Notes: generated by a model not told the origin, from the letters alone. 64,000 bases of DNA from an uncultured Oscillospiraceae bacterium (GCA_947599875.1 CANQFV010000005.1:1-64000); one strand, 5' to 3'; counted from the first letter of the stretch, positions 32,106 to 40,540 are shown. Translations and numbers: made by a program.

Positions 32106-32283
32106 AGTGGGGGATATCCTGGTGATGAAAAAGGCCCACCCCTGCGGCAGCGACAGGTGGCAGGTGACACGGATCGGCGCGGACTTCAGGATGCGGTGCC
32201 TGGGCTGTGGGCGGGAGATCATGAACGCCCGGTCAAAGGTGGAGCGGGGGATCCGGCGGATAGAGAGGGCGGAGACGGAATGA
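32095..32283 (+). CDS. DUF951 small protein
   Basis: The product has 62 residues with the family hallmarks DVRVGDILVMKKAHPCGS and WQVTRIGADFRMRCLGCGR; the Cys residues (CGS...CLGCG) could bind a metal. DUF951 proteins are near-universal in Firmicutes and usually encoded near replication or cell-division genes; the function is unknown, nucleic-acid binding being suspected. Confidence 0.9.
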   Translation: MDVRVGDILVMKKAHPCGSDRWQVTRIGADFRMRCLGCGREIMNARSKVERGIRRIERAETE

Positions 32284-32720
32284 TACGATCCTTTACCGAC
32301 AGAAAACCCGGTGCCTCGGCGCTTTTGATCCTGGCGGCCATGTTTGTCCTCCCCGTGATCCTCATGTTCGCGGAGGACGTGTTCTTCCCCGGCACATCCG
32401 TTATCACGAAGGCGGTTTTCGTGTACGCCATCCTGGCCCAGCTGATCCTGTTTTTGAATGTGGAGCGGCCCATTTTGTTTATGCTCCCGTTTATGGCGGG
32501 GGTCATCGGTCTGTGCGCGGCGGAGATGATCTACACCGTGTCGATGGGAGCCAACGACCCCGGGGCGGGGCCGTCGTTTTCCATCGCCCTTCTCTCCACC
32601 TATATGGTGTCGGTGTGCGGGGCCAACGCGTCGGCCTTTGTGGGGGGCGTGATCCTCCTTTTGCCGGCGAAGGGGATCCGTGCGCTGTATGAGAAATGGA
32701 AATACAGAAAGTGCAAGTGA
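32280..32720 (+). CDS. Hypothetical four-helix membrane protein
   Basis: The product has 146 residues. Its ATG overlaps the DUF951 stop. Four hydrophobic segments are seen (about 13-34, 43-61, 66-86 and 100-130), with a Lys-rich C-terminal tail (EKWKYRKCK) expected in the cytosol. I recognise no family. It is the last gene of rarA-DUF951 and is followed by a terminator. Confidence 0.75.
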   Translation: MIRSFTDRKPGASALLILAAMFVLPVILMFAEDVFFPGTSVITKAVFVYAILAQLILFLNVERPILFMLPFMAGVIGLCAAEMIYTVSMGANDPGAGPSFSIALLSTYMVSVCGANASAFVGGVILLLPAKGIRALYEKWKYRKCK

Positions 32721-32732
32721 AAAATATCAGCT

Positions 32733-32763
32733 TGTCGAAAAAGCCCGCAGGGCTTTTTTGACA
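32733..32763 (+). terminator. Intrinsic terminator of the rarA operon
   Basis: Stem TGTCGAAAAAGCCC / GGGCTTTTTTGACA. A second C6/G6 hairpin with a T-rich loop follows at about 32769-32788. Confidence 0.8.
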
Positions 32764-32820
32764 GACTTCCCCCCCTTTTTTTGGGGGGCTTTTCACTTTT
32801 TCGCGATTTTTTAGGCTGTT

Positions 32821-32850
32821 TTGTGACAAAACCTCCCCTATAGGTGTTAT
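32821..32850 (+). promoter_or_regulatory. Possible promoter of the ECF sigma gene
   Basis: TTGTGA (32821-32826), 18-bp spacer, TGTTAT (32845-32850). The TGACAAAACC block upstream of GTGTTAT may instead be an autoregulatory ECF promoter; this cannot be decided from one copy. Confidence 0.4.
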
Positions 32851-32882
32851 TCAGGTGAGAGCATTGCGAGGACAGTGGTGTT

Positions 32883-33359
32883 ATGAACGCTAAGGACTTT
32901 GAGACATACGCCCGCCGGTACAAGGACACGGTGTACCGGGTGGCGCTGAACTTTATGGGCAATCCCCAGGACGCGGAGGACGCGGTGCAGGAGGTGCTGA
33001 TGAAGCTCTACCTGTCCCACGACATCTTCGAGGGGGAGGAGCATGTAAAGCGCTGGATGATCCGGGTGACGCTGAACTACTGCAAGAACCTGGCCCGGGC
33101 CGCCTCAAGGCGTATGCCCACGCCCCCGGAGGAGCTGGCGCTCAGCGTCCCCTTTGAGGCGGAGGAGCAGATCGCCCTGTTCACGGCGGTGATGGGCCTT
33201 CCGGAGAAATACCGGGTGCCGCTGTACCTGTTCTATTACGAGGACTATTCCGTCAAGGAGATCGGCCGGATCCTGGGCCTTGGCGAATCCGCCGTGACCA
33301 CAAGGCTGTCCAGGGCCAGAACCATGCTGCGATACGAGCTTGAGGAGGTGAGCATGTGA
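32883..33359 (+). CDS. ECF-type RNA polymerase sigma factor
   Basis: The product has 158 residues. Region 2 (YARRYKDTVYRVALNFMGNPQDAEDAVQEVLMKLY, about 8-42, with the DAEDAVQE core-binding motif) and region 4 (LPEKYRVPLYLFYYEDYSVKEIGRILGLGESAVTTRLSRAR, about 104-144) are intact with a short linker and no region 3. It is translationally coupled to the next gene, a single-pass membrane protein that is the natural anti-sigma candidate. Confidence 0.93.
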   Translation: MNAKDFETYARRYKDTVYRVALNFMGNPQDAEDAVQEVLMKLYLSHDIFEGEEHVKRWMIRVTLNYCKNLARAASRRMPTPPEELALSVPFEAEEQIALFTAVMGLPEKYRVPLYLFYYEDYSVKEIGRILGLGESAVTTRLSRARTMLRYELEEVSM

Positions 33360-36007
33360 TGAGCAAGAATCTTTACCGGGATACCTTCTCCCATGTGCGC
33401 TCCGCCTATGAGTTTAACATGGAGGACTTCCAAAAGGCCAAAAAGGTGACGAAGCTTCCGGAAAAGGCGCTGATCATCGCCGCTGTGGTGGCCGTTTTGG
33501 CGGCCTTTGGGATCACAGCCTCCGCCACGGGCTTCTTCGGCCTGTCAAGCCCCGCCGTGGGGGACAAGACCAACGGAGACGATCTGTCCATGCAGGGCTT
33601 TGCCGAGTCGCCGGAGTCCGCGGCCATGCGGGAGTATATGGGCGGCGGGATGACCCTTGAGGAGGCCGCGGGGAAGTACGGGCTTGAGGTGCGCACCGAC
33701 CCCGTGGTTCTGGATTATGACGAGCTTACGGATCTCCTGGGCGGGGAGATCCACGATGACCGGAATCTGCGCGCCCAGGCGTACATTTACGGCGACGGGA
33801 CGTTTGCGATGGACGGGAGCTTTGCCTTCTCCGACGGGCGGAGCTTTTCCTACTCCCTTTACCGGGCGGTGAAGGGCAGTATCACGGCCTCGGCCCCGTA
33901 TATCGGGGAGGGGGAATATGACGAGTGGAGCGTCAAGGTGGGCAGAACCGACGTATCCCTGGCGCTGGGCGGGCGCCGGTCGCTTATGGCCGCGGATCTG
34001 GGCGGGTGCTACGTTTTCGTGAACGTCCTCACCGGGACCCTGGGCGACGGGGATCTTGGCGCTCCCATTGGCCGGGGGGATCTGGAGACCTTGGCCAAGT
34101 CCTTTAACTGGAGCGTCCTGTCCCACATCGCGGCGCCGGAGCCGCAGGAGGAGCCTCAGGTTCTTCACGGGGCCGGGGTGGAGCTGAAGGAGGAGTATAT
34201 CGACCGGGATCAGTGCTTCCTCGTGAATCTGACGGGGTGGGGGAAGATCAACTTCATCACCTACCTGCCCACGCCGGAGTTTGCGGACGCCCGGTTCTTC
34301 CTCTCCCGGGACGGGAAGGTTTCGGACTTTGAATTCCCGCCGATCCTCACCGGGGAGAGCTGCAAGGGCATCCCGGCGGTGAGCTTTGAGGATGTCACCG
34401 GCGATGGGGCGGCGGATGTGCTGGTGCTTATCGACTACGTCTCCGCCTCCGGCGGGGCGCACAGGGATCTGCGGGTGTTCTCTGCCCGGGGGCAGGGGGA
34501 CTTCGGCATGGAGTGGGAGCTTGTCAGCGGGGCGCTGAGCGCCATTGACAACTCCAAGCTCAACGTGGCGGCTGTCCGGAACTACTTTGCGGGGAACCGG
34601 GAGCCGGCCATTCTGGAGAATACGGACGGGGTGCTGTGGACGGTGAAATACACCCTGGACGGCAGGGACGTGATCCTGGAGGCCGTTGGCCGCAAGCAGG
34701 AGGACGGCCAGGGCTGGGGCGTGAAGGAGCTGCGGTTCTGGCTGGCCGACAGCGAGGGGAACAAGACCACCCAGATGCTCCAGCCCGTTGTCAGCGTGGC
34801 CTCCGAGGCGGGGGAGGACTTTGTCCCCGGGCCCCTGGGGAAGCAGTATACCAGGTGCGGGACGCTGGAGGGCGCCGTCACCGTGGGGGATATGAATTTT
34901 GACGGTCTGGCGGACATCGGCGTGTCCGGCGGGGCCGGGGAGGAGGGGGCCTTCCGCTATTACTGGCTCTGGAACAGCGGGGAGGGGCGCTATGTCTACG
35001 CCCTGACCCTGACAGACGCCACGGCGGATGAGACCGCGAAGGCGGTGACGGAGCGCGTCAGGGGTGCTGACGGCCGGATCACCGTAAACGTCTATAAGCC
35101 GGATTGGAGGGGGGACCTGAAATTCGTCCGCAGTGAAGACGGCCAGGAGGGCGTGCCCGCCGGCGGGGACGGCGCCTATGCCCGGGTTCTGCAGGACTTT
35201 TTGGACAGGGGAGAGAGCGAGGGCAGCTATCGGGAATACACCGTGGCGGATCTGGACGGCGACGGCGTGGAGGAGCTTTTGGTAAAGCAGGGCTTCAACG
35301 AGGCGGATCTGGCCGCCCGGGTCTACACGATGCGGGACGGCCAGGCCGTGGAGGCCGGGGAGTTTGACATGGGCCACTCCATGCTGTATGTGGACGAGTC
35401 CGGCGCCGTTCTCCGGGTCATGGGCCTCATGGGGGACGAGAGCATCGACCGGATCACCCTGGTGGATGGGAACATCAGCCGGGAGGAGATCTCCCACAGA
35501 TTCCTGGGGGAGGAGGACTCCTACGCCGCCCCGGGTACGGCGCTGATCTGGACGGACTGGGGGGATCGGAGCCTGGTGGAGACCATGAGCTATTCGGACG
35601 TCCTGGACGCCGTTCAGGCCGGGTATACGGACCCCGGAACCACAATCCGCTGGTATCTGGCGGATATTGACCGGGACGGCACGGAGGAGCTTTTCGTAAA
35701 GATCGGGGAGAACGAGTGGAACGACAGATTCCTGGTGTACAGCGACGCCACGGGCCGGGCGCTGCCCCTGGGGACGGTCTCCGGCAGGAAGACCACCCTG
35801 GCCACCGACGGGGAGACCGTGTACTCCGTCTATACGGATCCGGAAAGCGGGGACGAGTCCATCTACGCCCTGGGCGTGGACGGCGGCGTGACCATCCGGG
35901 AGATCTCCCACCGCACGGGCCTCAGGGCGGAGGAGATGGACGGACAGAACAAGCTGGGAGCGGTGACCATCACGGGGTTTGAGATATCGGATCGAAGAGG
36001 CCTCTGA
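33359..36007 (+). CDS. Large single-pass membrane protein, probable anti-sigma/sensor with FG-GAP-like repeats
   Basis: 882 residues from ATG 33359 (a GTG one codon earlier overlaps the sigma stop). A 35-residue cytosolic N terminus leads into one transmembrane helix (about 37-57). The exported part carries four Asp-rich, calcium-site-like segments: VTGDGAADVLV (near 343), DMNFDGLADIG (near 511), DLDGDGVEELLV (near 629) and DIDRDGTEELFV (near 766), as in FG-GAP/VCBS propeller blades. No zinc anti-sigma motif is present. Inference: the N terminus holds the sigma factor and the outer domain senses a ligand. Confidence 0.75.
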   Translation: MSKNLYRDTFSHVRSAYEFNMEDFQKAKKVTKLPEKALIIAAVVAVLAAFGITASATGFFGLSSPAVGDKTNGDDLSMQGFAESPESAAMREYMGGGMTLEEAAGKYGLEVRTDPVVLDYDELTDLLGGEIHDDRNLRAQAYIYGDGTFAMDGSFAFSDGRSFSYSLYRAVKGSITASAPYIGEGEYDEWSVKVGRTDVSLALGGRRSLMAADLGGCYVFVNVLTGTLGDGDLGAPIGRGDLETLAKSFNWSVLSHIAAPEPQEEPQVLHGAGVELKEEYIDRDQCFLVNLTGWGKINFITYLPTPEFADARFFLSRDGKVSDFEFPPILTGESCKGIPAVSFEDVTGDGAADVLVLIDYVSASGGAHRDLRVFSARGQGDFGMEWELVSGALSAIDNSKLNVAAVRNYFAGNREPAILENTDGVLWTVKYTLDGRDVILEAVGRKQEDGQGWGVKELRFWLADSEGNKTTQMLQPVVSVASEAGEDFVPGPLGKQYTRCGTLEGAVTVGDMNFDGLADIGVSGGAGEEGAFRYYWLWNSGEGRYVYALTLTDATADETAKAVTERVRGADGRITVNVYKPDWRGDLKFVRSEDGQEGVPAGGDGAYARVLQDFLDRGESEGSYREYTVADLDGDGVEELLVKQGFNEADLAARVYTMRDGQAVEAGEFDMGHSMLYVDESGAVLRVMGLMGDESIDRITLVDGNISREEISHRFLGEEDSYAAPGTALIWTDWGDRSLVETMSYSDVLDAVQAGYTDPGTTIRWYLADIDRDGTEELFVKIGENEWNDRFLVYSDATGRALPLGTVSGRKTTLATDGETVYSVYTDPESGDESIYALGVDGGVTIREISHRTGLRAEEMDGQNKLGAVTITGFEISDRRGL

Positions 36008-36084
36008 GAAGAATTAAGGGCCGAAGGCCCTGAGGGGAAGCCCCCGCAGGGAGATGTCCGCCTGAAAGGCGGAGAGGAGGCTTT

Positions 36085-36365
36085 CCCCAACGGGGGAATA
36101 AGGTGTCCGCCCGAAGGGCGGACGGGGTTATTTACTTTCTCCTCTTTTGTGTTGACAAAAGAGGAGAAAGTAACAAAGAGGAGAAAAACAACCAGGGGAG
36201 GGATTTCGATTTTCCCTCCCCTGGACCCCACCTTTTAAAAACGACCAGTTAGGGGGCCTGCGGGCCCCCTACTGGAGAAACCCCCGGGGAGTCCCCCGGG
36301 GGTTTTCTGGACGAATGGGCGCGATGAGCCACCCGGTGGTACGTTGCGCCCTGTGGACTGAGCCG
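36085..36365. repeat. R4 repeat, copy 2
   Basis: Same hairpin string as 2490-2775, beginning GGGGAATAAGGTGTCCGCCC. The second hairpin has different but still complementary arms (TTTCTCCTCTTTTGT / ACAAAAGAGGAGAAA here), another case of a retained stem with changed sequence. Confidence 0.85.
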
Positions 36366-36450
36366 GTGTTACACGGGGACGGTTCCTTAGTCACACCAGT
36401 GTGCGCACTGGTGGTACAAAGAAACCGTCCCCTTTTTCCCACCTCCTCAA
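36363..36450. repeat. R2 palindrome, copy 6
   Basis: Arms CGGGGACGGTTCCTTAGTC and GTACAAAGAAACCGTCCCC around CCAGTGTGCGCACTGG; directly abuts R4 copy 2. Confidence 0.85.
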
Positions 36451-36474
36451 GAGACGGGTAGTTCCTCCGACAAA

Positions 36475-36556
36475 GGCGGGACTGAGGGACGGTTTTTTTG
36501 TACCACCGCAGCGCAAGCGGAGGTGTGACAAAAGAACCGTCCCTCTGTCCCGCCGG
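36475..36556. repeat. R2 palindrome, copy 7 (GAGGGAC subtype)
   Basis: GGCGGGACTGAGGGACGG mirrored by CCGTCCCTCTGTCCCGCC; centre CCGCAGCGCAAGCGG. Confidence 0.85.
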
Positions 36557-36621
36557 GCCAGGGGTCTCGTCCAACGATAATGGCCTCCTTCCAGGGAGTT
36601 ATCGACAGCAGCGGTTCCTAC

Positions 36622-36771
36622 TGTCCGTAAGAGTCCCCTGTAGGGGCCGATGACCTCATCGGCCCGGGTGGGTTGGGTGACAGAGCGGTTGCGTTAAGAT
36701 GGAAAACTTTAATATTTGCCGTAGGGGCCGTCGCCCACGGCGGCCCGTGTCGCGATGATTGAGGGCCGCCA
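36622..36771. repeat. R3 repeat, copy 3
   Basis: Same order of blocks as 18543-18700: CTGTAGGGGCCGATGACC, GAAAACTTTAATATTTGCC, GTAGGGGCCGTCGCCC. Confidence 0.8.
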
Positions 36772-36775
36772 TTGC

Positions 36776-36990
36776 CTCACGGGGACGGCTTTTGTGGGAC
36801 ACCAGGGGACCCCACGCAATCGTGATTGCGTGGGGAGAGGAGGAGCGAAGTCTGCGAGTGAGCCGCGCCGCCTGCGGTGCGGGGAGCTATCGCGACTTCC
36901 GCGACGACGAGCGAAGGTGGTTCACAAGAACCGTCCCCTGTGGGGCACGGGGAAGGGTGGCGCCAAGCGCCTGAGGAACCCGTTGTCCCA
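36776..36990. repeat. R2 palindrome, copy 8, enlarged by about 125 bp in its loop
   Basis: Arms GGGGACGGCTTTTGTG (36781-36796) and CACAAGAACCGTCCCC (36923-36938) are separated by an extra segment with its own CCCCACGCAATC/GATTGCGTGGGG hairpin. The usual GTCCCACCTCCTCAAA end follows near 36985. Confidence 0.7.
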
Positions 36991-37009
36991 CCTCCTCAAA
37001 GGGACGAAA

Positions 37010-37133
37010 AAAGAGCATTACCGTCCATTCAATATGTACGGGCCTCCGCCCACGGAGGCCCGCGTTGATTGAGCTGCGTTGAATCGATACTCGGAGGTAA
37101 TCGAAACAGGGGCCGACGAGGTCGTCGGCCCCT
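37010..37133. repeat. R3b repeat, copy 2
   Basis: Reverse complement of 612-760; contains ATCGATACTCGGAGGTAAT and two GGGCC-type palindromes. Confidence 0.75.
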
Positions 37134-37209
37134 GTAGGGAACCTCGTGCGTCCGAGGGAAACCGGTGTGTCGGTTCCCCCGTATACCGTCCTTCCAGGCC
37201 CCCGAAAAA

Positions 37210-37291
37210 GGCGGGACTGAGGGACGGTTTTTTTGTACCACCGCAGCGTCAGCGGAGGTGTGACAAAAGAACCGTCCCTCTGTAACGCCGG
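37210..37291. repeat. R2 palindrome, copy 9 (GAGGGAC subtype)
   Basis: GCGGGACTGAGGGACGG ... CCGTCCCTCTGTAACGCC; almost the same as copy 7. Linked to R1 copy D by the same linker seen at copies A and C. Confidence 0.85.
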
Positions 37292-37346
37292 GTCAAGGCC
37301 TCCGAACACAGGACAACCCCCGTCCCGCATCCCCTCAATTCAAATA

Positions 37347-37536
37347 TTTTTTGCGGGGCTTTGCCTCGCAAAAAATCCCTCTTGCCGCGCAAACGTGCGC
37401 CCTTGGGCGTGCGCTGCAGCGCGGCAGCAGGAAAGGGCCACTCGAATTGCGCACAATTCGAGCGGCCCTTTCCGCACGTACCCCCTTGGCAGGAAAAGGC
37501 CCTGGAGTTCTCATTAGAGAAATCCAGGGCCTTTTT
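37347..37536 (-). repeat. R1 element, copy D
   Basis: Behind rplA on the minus strand. Read on that strand: hairpin 1 is the rplA terminator with TGGC/GCCA base; hairpin 2, 19-nt arms 37472-37454 and 37449-37431, TGCG loop, one G-U wobble; hairpin 3, 37425-37419 with 37390-37384; hairpin 4, 37375-37364 with 37358-37347. The hairpin 2 stem is unique to this copy. Confidence 0.88.
37494..37536 (-). terminator. Terminator of the rpmG-rplA operon (hairpin 1 of R1-D)
   Basis: AAAAAGGCCCTGGA / TCCAGGGCCTTTT stem with T run on the minus strand, 7 bp after the rplA stop. Confidence 0.85.
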
Positions 37537-37543
37537 CGCCAGT

Positions 37544-38236
37544 TTAAAGTTGCTTCATTGCGTTGATCTTGATGCCGGGGCCCATCGTGGAGGCCGTGAC
37601 GCAGGAGCGGATGTACTGCCCCTTGGCGGCGGCGGGCTTGGCCCTCAGAAGGGCGGTCATCAGGGCGTTGTAGTTCTCGGTGAGCTTCTCAGCGCCGAAG
37701 GAGACCTTGCCGATGGGGCAGTGGATGATGTTGGTACGGTCAAGACGGTACTCGATCTTACCGGCCTTCACCTCGGTGATGGCCTGAGCCAGGTTGGGGG
37801 TGACGGTGCCGGCCTTGGGGGAGGGCATGAGGCCCTTAGGGCCAAGGATCTTACCGAGACGGCCAACCACGCCCATCATGTCGGGAGTGGCGATGACCAC
37901 GTCAAAATCAAACCAGTTCTCCTTCTGAATCTTCTCTACCATGTCCATAGCGCCCACATAGTCGGCGCCGGCGGACAGAGCCTCCTCACGGCGCTCGTCC
38001 TTGCAGAAGACCAGAACGCGGCGGGTCTTACCGGTTCCGTGGGGGAGGACCACGGCGCCGCGAACCTGCTGGTCAGCGTGGCGGGAGTCAACGCCCAGCT
38101 TCACATGAAGCTCCACGGTCTCGTCAAATTTGGCCTTGCTGGTCTTGGTGACCAGATCGAAGGCGTCCTGGGGTTCATACTGAACGGAGCGGTCAATAAG
38201 CTTGACGCTCTCTTTATAATTCTTGCCTCTGAACAT
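37544..38236 (-). CDS. rplA: 50S ribosomal protein L1
   Basis: The product has 230 residues, standard length. L1 signatures include [28 protein letters not shown] and [23 protein letters not shown]1 forms the mobile stalk for E-site tRNA and in many bacteria represses its own operon. It lies 4 bp after rplK. Unusually, rplJ-rplL do not follow; the operon ends in a terminator and repeat block. Confidence 0.98.
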   Translation of the reverse strand: MFRGKNYKESVKLIDRSVQYEPQDAFDLVTKTSKAKFDETVELHVKLGVDSRHADQQVRGAVVLPHGTGKTRRVLVFCKDERREEALSAGADYVGAMDMVEKIQKENWFDFDVVIATPDMMGVVGRLGKILGPKGLMPSPKAGTVTPNLAQAITEVKAGKIEYRLDRTNIIHCPIGKVSFGAEKLTENYNALMTALLRAKPAAAKGQYIRSCVTASTMGPGIKINAMKQL

Positions 38237-38240
38237 GTGG

Positions 38241-38669
38241 TCAGCCCTCCTCTACTACGATGCCCATGCTGCGGGCGGTGCCGGCGATCATGCTCATGGC
38301 GGCCTCGATGGAGCCGGCGTTCAGATCATTCATTTTCGTCTCGGCGATCTTCCGCACGTCTTCCTTGCTGATCTTGGCGACCTTATCCCGCTGGGGGACG
38401 CCGGAGCCCTTCTCGATGTTGCAGTACTTCTTCAGGAGTACGGCGGCGGGAGCGGACTTGGTGACGAAGGTGAAGCTGCGGTCGGAGTAGACGGTGATGA
38501 CCACGGGGGTGATCATGCCCATGTCGGCCTTAGTGCGCTCGTTGAACTCCTTGGTGAAGGCGCCGATGTTGACGCCGTGCTGGCCCAGGGCCGGGCCTAC
38601 CGGGGGCGCGGGAGTTGCGCGGCCGGCAGGGATCTGAAGCTTAATGATTCCTGTAACTTTCTGTGCCAC
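38241..38669 (-). CDS. rplK: 50S ribosomal protein L11
   Basis: The product has 142 residues, beginning [35 protein letters not shown], with the full Pro-rich L11 N terminus and C-terminal rRNA-binding domain (AGTARSMGI). L11 binds the GTPase-associated centre of 23S rRNA and is needed for RelA activation. The 109-bp gap to nusG, which contains small stems, could hold an L1-binding leader. Confidence 0.98.
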   Translation of the reverse strand: MAQKVTGIIKLQIPAGRATPAPPVGPALGQHGVNIGAFTKEFNERTKADMGMITPVVITVYSDRSFTFVTKSAPAAVLLKKYCNIEKGSGVPQRDKVAKISKEDVRKIAETKMNDLNAGSIEAAMSMIAGTARSMGIVVEEG

Positions 38670-38778
38670 TTTCGTGAACCTCCTAATATTTTGTGGTCAG
38701 GCGAAGCTTGAAAAAGCTCCTCCCACTTGCGCCGCGAAGGGGCGCTGATGCCTTTCGGCGGGGATGTGCGATGTTTTT

Positions 38779-39300
38779 TCAGTCCGCAGGCTCTATCTGG
38801 TCGAAGTCCAGCTCCACCGGGGTCTCCCGGCCGAACATGGATACCACGACACGAACCATCTGCTTGTCCATGTCGATCTCCTCCACCTGACCGAAGAAGC
38901 CCTCCAGCGGCCCGTCCGCCACGCGGATACGGTCGCCCACGGCAAAATCAACGCGCAGATCGTGTTTCTCCACGCCCAGCGCGGCGATCTCGGCATCCGT
39001 CAGGGGGATGGCCTTGTTTCCGCTGCCCACGAAGCCCGTGCAGCCGCGGACATTGCGCACCAGATGCCAGCTCTCGTCCGTCAGGATCATCTTGACAAGG
39101 ACGTAGCCGGGAAATACCTTGCGTTCATAGGTTTTGGAGACGCCGTCCTCGATCTCCGTGACGGTCTCCATAGGGATGTTGACCTCCTGGATAAGGTCGG
39201 TCATACCCCGGTTTTCGGCGGCCTTCACCACCGTGTCGGCTACGGCGTTTTCGTAGCCGGAGTATGTGTGTACCACATACCAGAGAGCTTCCTCCGCCAT
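38779..39300 (-). CDS. nusG: Transcription termination/antitermination factor NusG
   Basis: The product has 173 residues: an NGN domain (WYVVHTYSGYENAVAD start; FPGYVLVKMILTDESWHLVRN) and a C-terminal KOW domain (GDRIRVADGPLEGFFGQVEEID). It contacts RNA polymerase and S10. It lies 9 bp after secE, the canonical order. Confidence 0.98.
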   Translation of the reverse strand: MAEEALWYVVHTYSGYENAVADTVVKAAENRGMTDLIQEVNIPMETVTEIEDGVSKTYERKVFPGYVLVKMILTDESWHLVRNVRGCTGFVGSGNKAIPLTDAEIAALGVEKHDLRVDFAVGDRIRVADGPLEGFFGQVEEIDMDKQMVRVVVSMFGRETPVELDFDQIEPAD

Positions 39301-39309
39301 GATCTCTCC

Positions 39310-39525
39310 TTAACCGAAGAGGTCGATGAGGACTTCAACGAGCTTGGAAGCCAGCCAGTCAAATCCGCCCAGAACCACGGCGGAGGCGGCGCAAACGGCC
39401 AGAACCACGCCGGTGTTGTTGGCGGTCTGCTTGACGGTGGGCCAAACGACCTTCTTCAGCTCGCTCTTCATGCCCCGGAACCAGTCGAGAATCCGGGTGA
39501 AGAATTTTCTTTTGCTCTTTGCCAT
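39310..39525 (-). CDS. secE: Preprotein translocase subunit SecE
   Basis: The product has 71 residues, a short Gram-positive SecE with one transmembrane helix (about 38-58) preceded by the amphipathic KSELKKVVWPTVKQT segment that clamps SecY. It lies between rpmG and nusG. Confidence 0.95.
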   Translation of the reverse strand: MAKSKRKFFTRILDWFRGMKSELKKVVWPTVKQTANNTGVVLAVCAASAVVLGGFDWLASKLVEVLIDLFG

Positions 39526-39543
39526 CTCGATACTCCTTCCTGA

Positions 39544-39705
39544 TTACTTCGTCTCCGTGTGCAGCGTGTGCTTGCGGCAGAAACGGCAGTACTTTTTGAG
39601 TTCGAGCTTCTCGGGTGTGTTGCGCTTGTTCTTGGTCGTGTTGTAGTTGCGCTGTTTGCACTCATTGCAGCGCAGGACGACCTTGACTCTGTTTTCCGCG
39701 GCCAT
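39544..39705 (-). CDS. rpmG: 50S ribosomal protein L33, zinc-binding form
   Basis: The product has 53 residues with two CxxC pairs (CNEC, CRFC), the Zn ribbon of the C+ type. The ATG at 39705 follows a GGAGGTG site. Only this paralogue lies in the window; a C- version induced by zinc limitation could exist elsewhere. Confidence 0.96.
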   Translation of the reverse strand: MAAENRVKVVLRCNECKQRNYNTTKNKRNTPEKLELKKYCRFCRKHTLHTETK

Positions 39706-39813
39706 CTTTTCGGCACCTCCTGATAAATTGCCTCCCTGTTTTGGATTGGCCGGGGGCTTTCTGCGGCAAAAAACGCACACAAAAATAAGACCTCTCAGCC
39801 GACAGGTGAGGAA

Positions 39814-39842
39814 ATTATAACACCGGACACATGGGAAGTCAA
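39814..39842 (-). promoter_or_regulatory. Promoter of rpmG-secE-nusG-rplKA
   Basis: Minus-strand TTGACT (39837-39842), 17-bp spacer, TATAAT (39814-39819). A leader of about 100 nt precedes rpmG. Confidence 0.82.
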
Positions 39843-39863
39843 CAATTATTTTCGGAAAAAGCG

Positions 39864-39891
39864 TTGAAAACGGAGAAAATTCCTCTATAAT
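39864..39891 (+). promoter_or_regulatory. Promoter of ruvX
   Basis: TTGAAA (39864-39869), 16-bp spacer, TATAAT (39886-39891). Confidence 0.75.
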
Positions 39892-39927
39892 TATATTAAG
39901 GTTATTCAAAATATGGGAGGGAAAGAT

Positions 39928-40341
39928 ATGCGGATACTTGCCGTGGATTACGGAGATCAGCGCACAGGCATCGCCGTGTCCGACGCCACCGGCTCCATCG
40001 CCGGGGAGGCGTTTGTCATCCGTCAGTGGGACCCCCAGGCCCTGGCGGAGGAGATCGCCCGGGTCTGCGCGTCCCGGGGCGTGGAGCGGGTGGTTCTGGG
40101 GAACCCCCTGAATATGGACGGCTCCGCCGGCCCCAGGAGCGAGAGATCCCGGGACTTCGGCCGGCTTCTGGCACAAATGCTGGATGTGGAGGTGGTGATG
40201 TGGGATGAGCGGCGCACCACCGTGGAGGCCCACGATATCCTCACCGCCAACAACCGGCACGGAAAGAAGCGCCGGGACACGGTGGACGCCGTGGCGGCGA
40301 CGCTGATTTTGGAGAGCTACCTGGGGAGCCTGAGACGGTAA
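39928..40341 (+). CDS. ruvX: RuvX/YqgF RNase H-fold nuclease
   Basis: The product has 137 residues from ATG 39928, after GGGAGGGAAAG. The motifs [17 protein letters not shown] (first catalytic Asp), [21 protein letters not shown] (catalytic Glu) and [17 protein letters not shown] (last Asp) are complete. The family is annotated as a putative Holliday junction resolvase and processes pre-16S rRNA 5' ends. It is transcribed alone. Confidence 0.95.
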   Translation: MRILAVDYGDQRTGIAVSDATGSIAGEAFVIRQWDPQALAEEIARVCASRGVERVVLGNPLNMDGSAGPRSERSRDFGRLLAQMLDVEVVMWDERRTTVEAHDILTANNRHGKKRRDTVDAVAATLILESYLGSLRR

Positions 40342-40432
40342 AAATTTATTGAAAATGTTAATTTCTTGTCAATCCTGCCCCCTCAAACAGGGCAAAAAGA
40401 CGGAAAAAACATAAAAATGTCTTAATTTTTAA

Positions 40433-40461
40433 TTGCGCGTGTTCCCGGCGGGTGATATACT
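40433..40461 (+). promoter_or_regulatory. Promoter of the rnf operon
   Basis: TTGCGC (40433-40438), 17-bp spacer, TATACT (40456-40461), leaving a leader of about 75 nt before the rnfC GTG. Confidence 0.72.
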
Positions 40462-40497
40462 GGTAGATATATTCCAGAATTGCTCCGCGAAATGCGG

Positions 40498-40527
40498 AAA
40501 TTGGAACGGAAATTGGAACGGAAATGG
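40498..40527 (+). repeat. 12-bp tandem repeat in the rnf leader
   Basis: Two exact units AAATTGGAACGG (40498-40509 and 40510-40521) and a partial third (AAATGG) run into the GGAGGAGAGGG ribosome-binding site of rnfC. Confidence 0.85.
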
Positions 40528-40540
40528 AGGAGAGGGCAAC

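Larger units (their letters stand above)
36008..37543. repeat. Gene-free 1.5-kb block of stacked palindromic repeats
   Basis: No gene is credible here. Order: a GAAGCCCCC/GGGGG-rich segment, R4, R2, R2, R3, an enlarged R2, R3b, R2, R1 copy D (minus) and the rplA terminator. It separates the convergent sigma/anti-sigma operon and the rpmG-rplA operon and uses every repeat family in the window. Confidence 0.85.

Noticed and set aside
40433..40540. An N-terminal extension of RnfC encoded by the tandem repeat
   Set aside because: The frame is open, but it starts inside the promoter and yields an NWNG repeat peptide absent from RnfC proteins; the GTG at 40541 has the ribosome-binding site.
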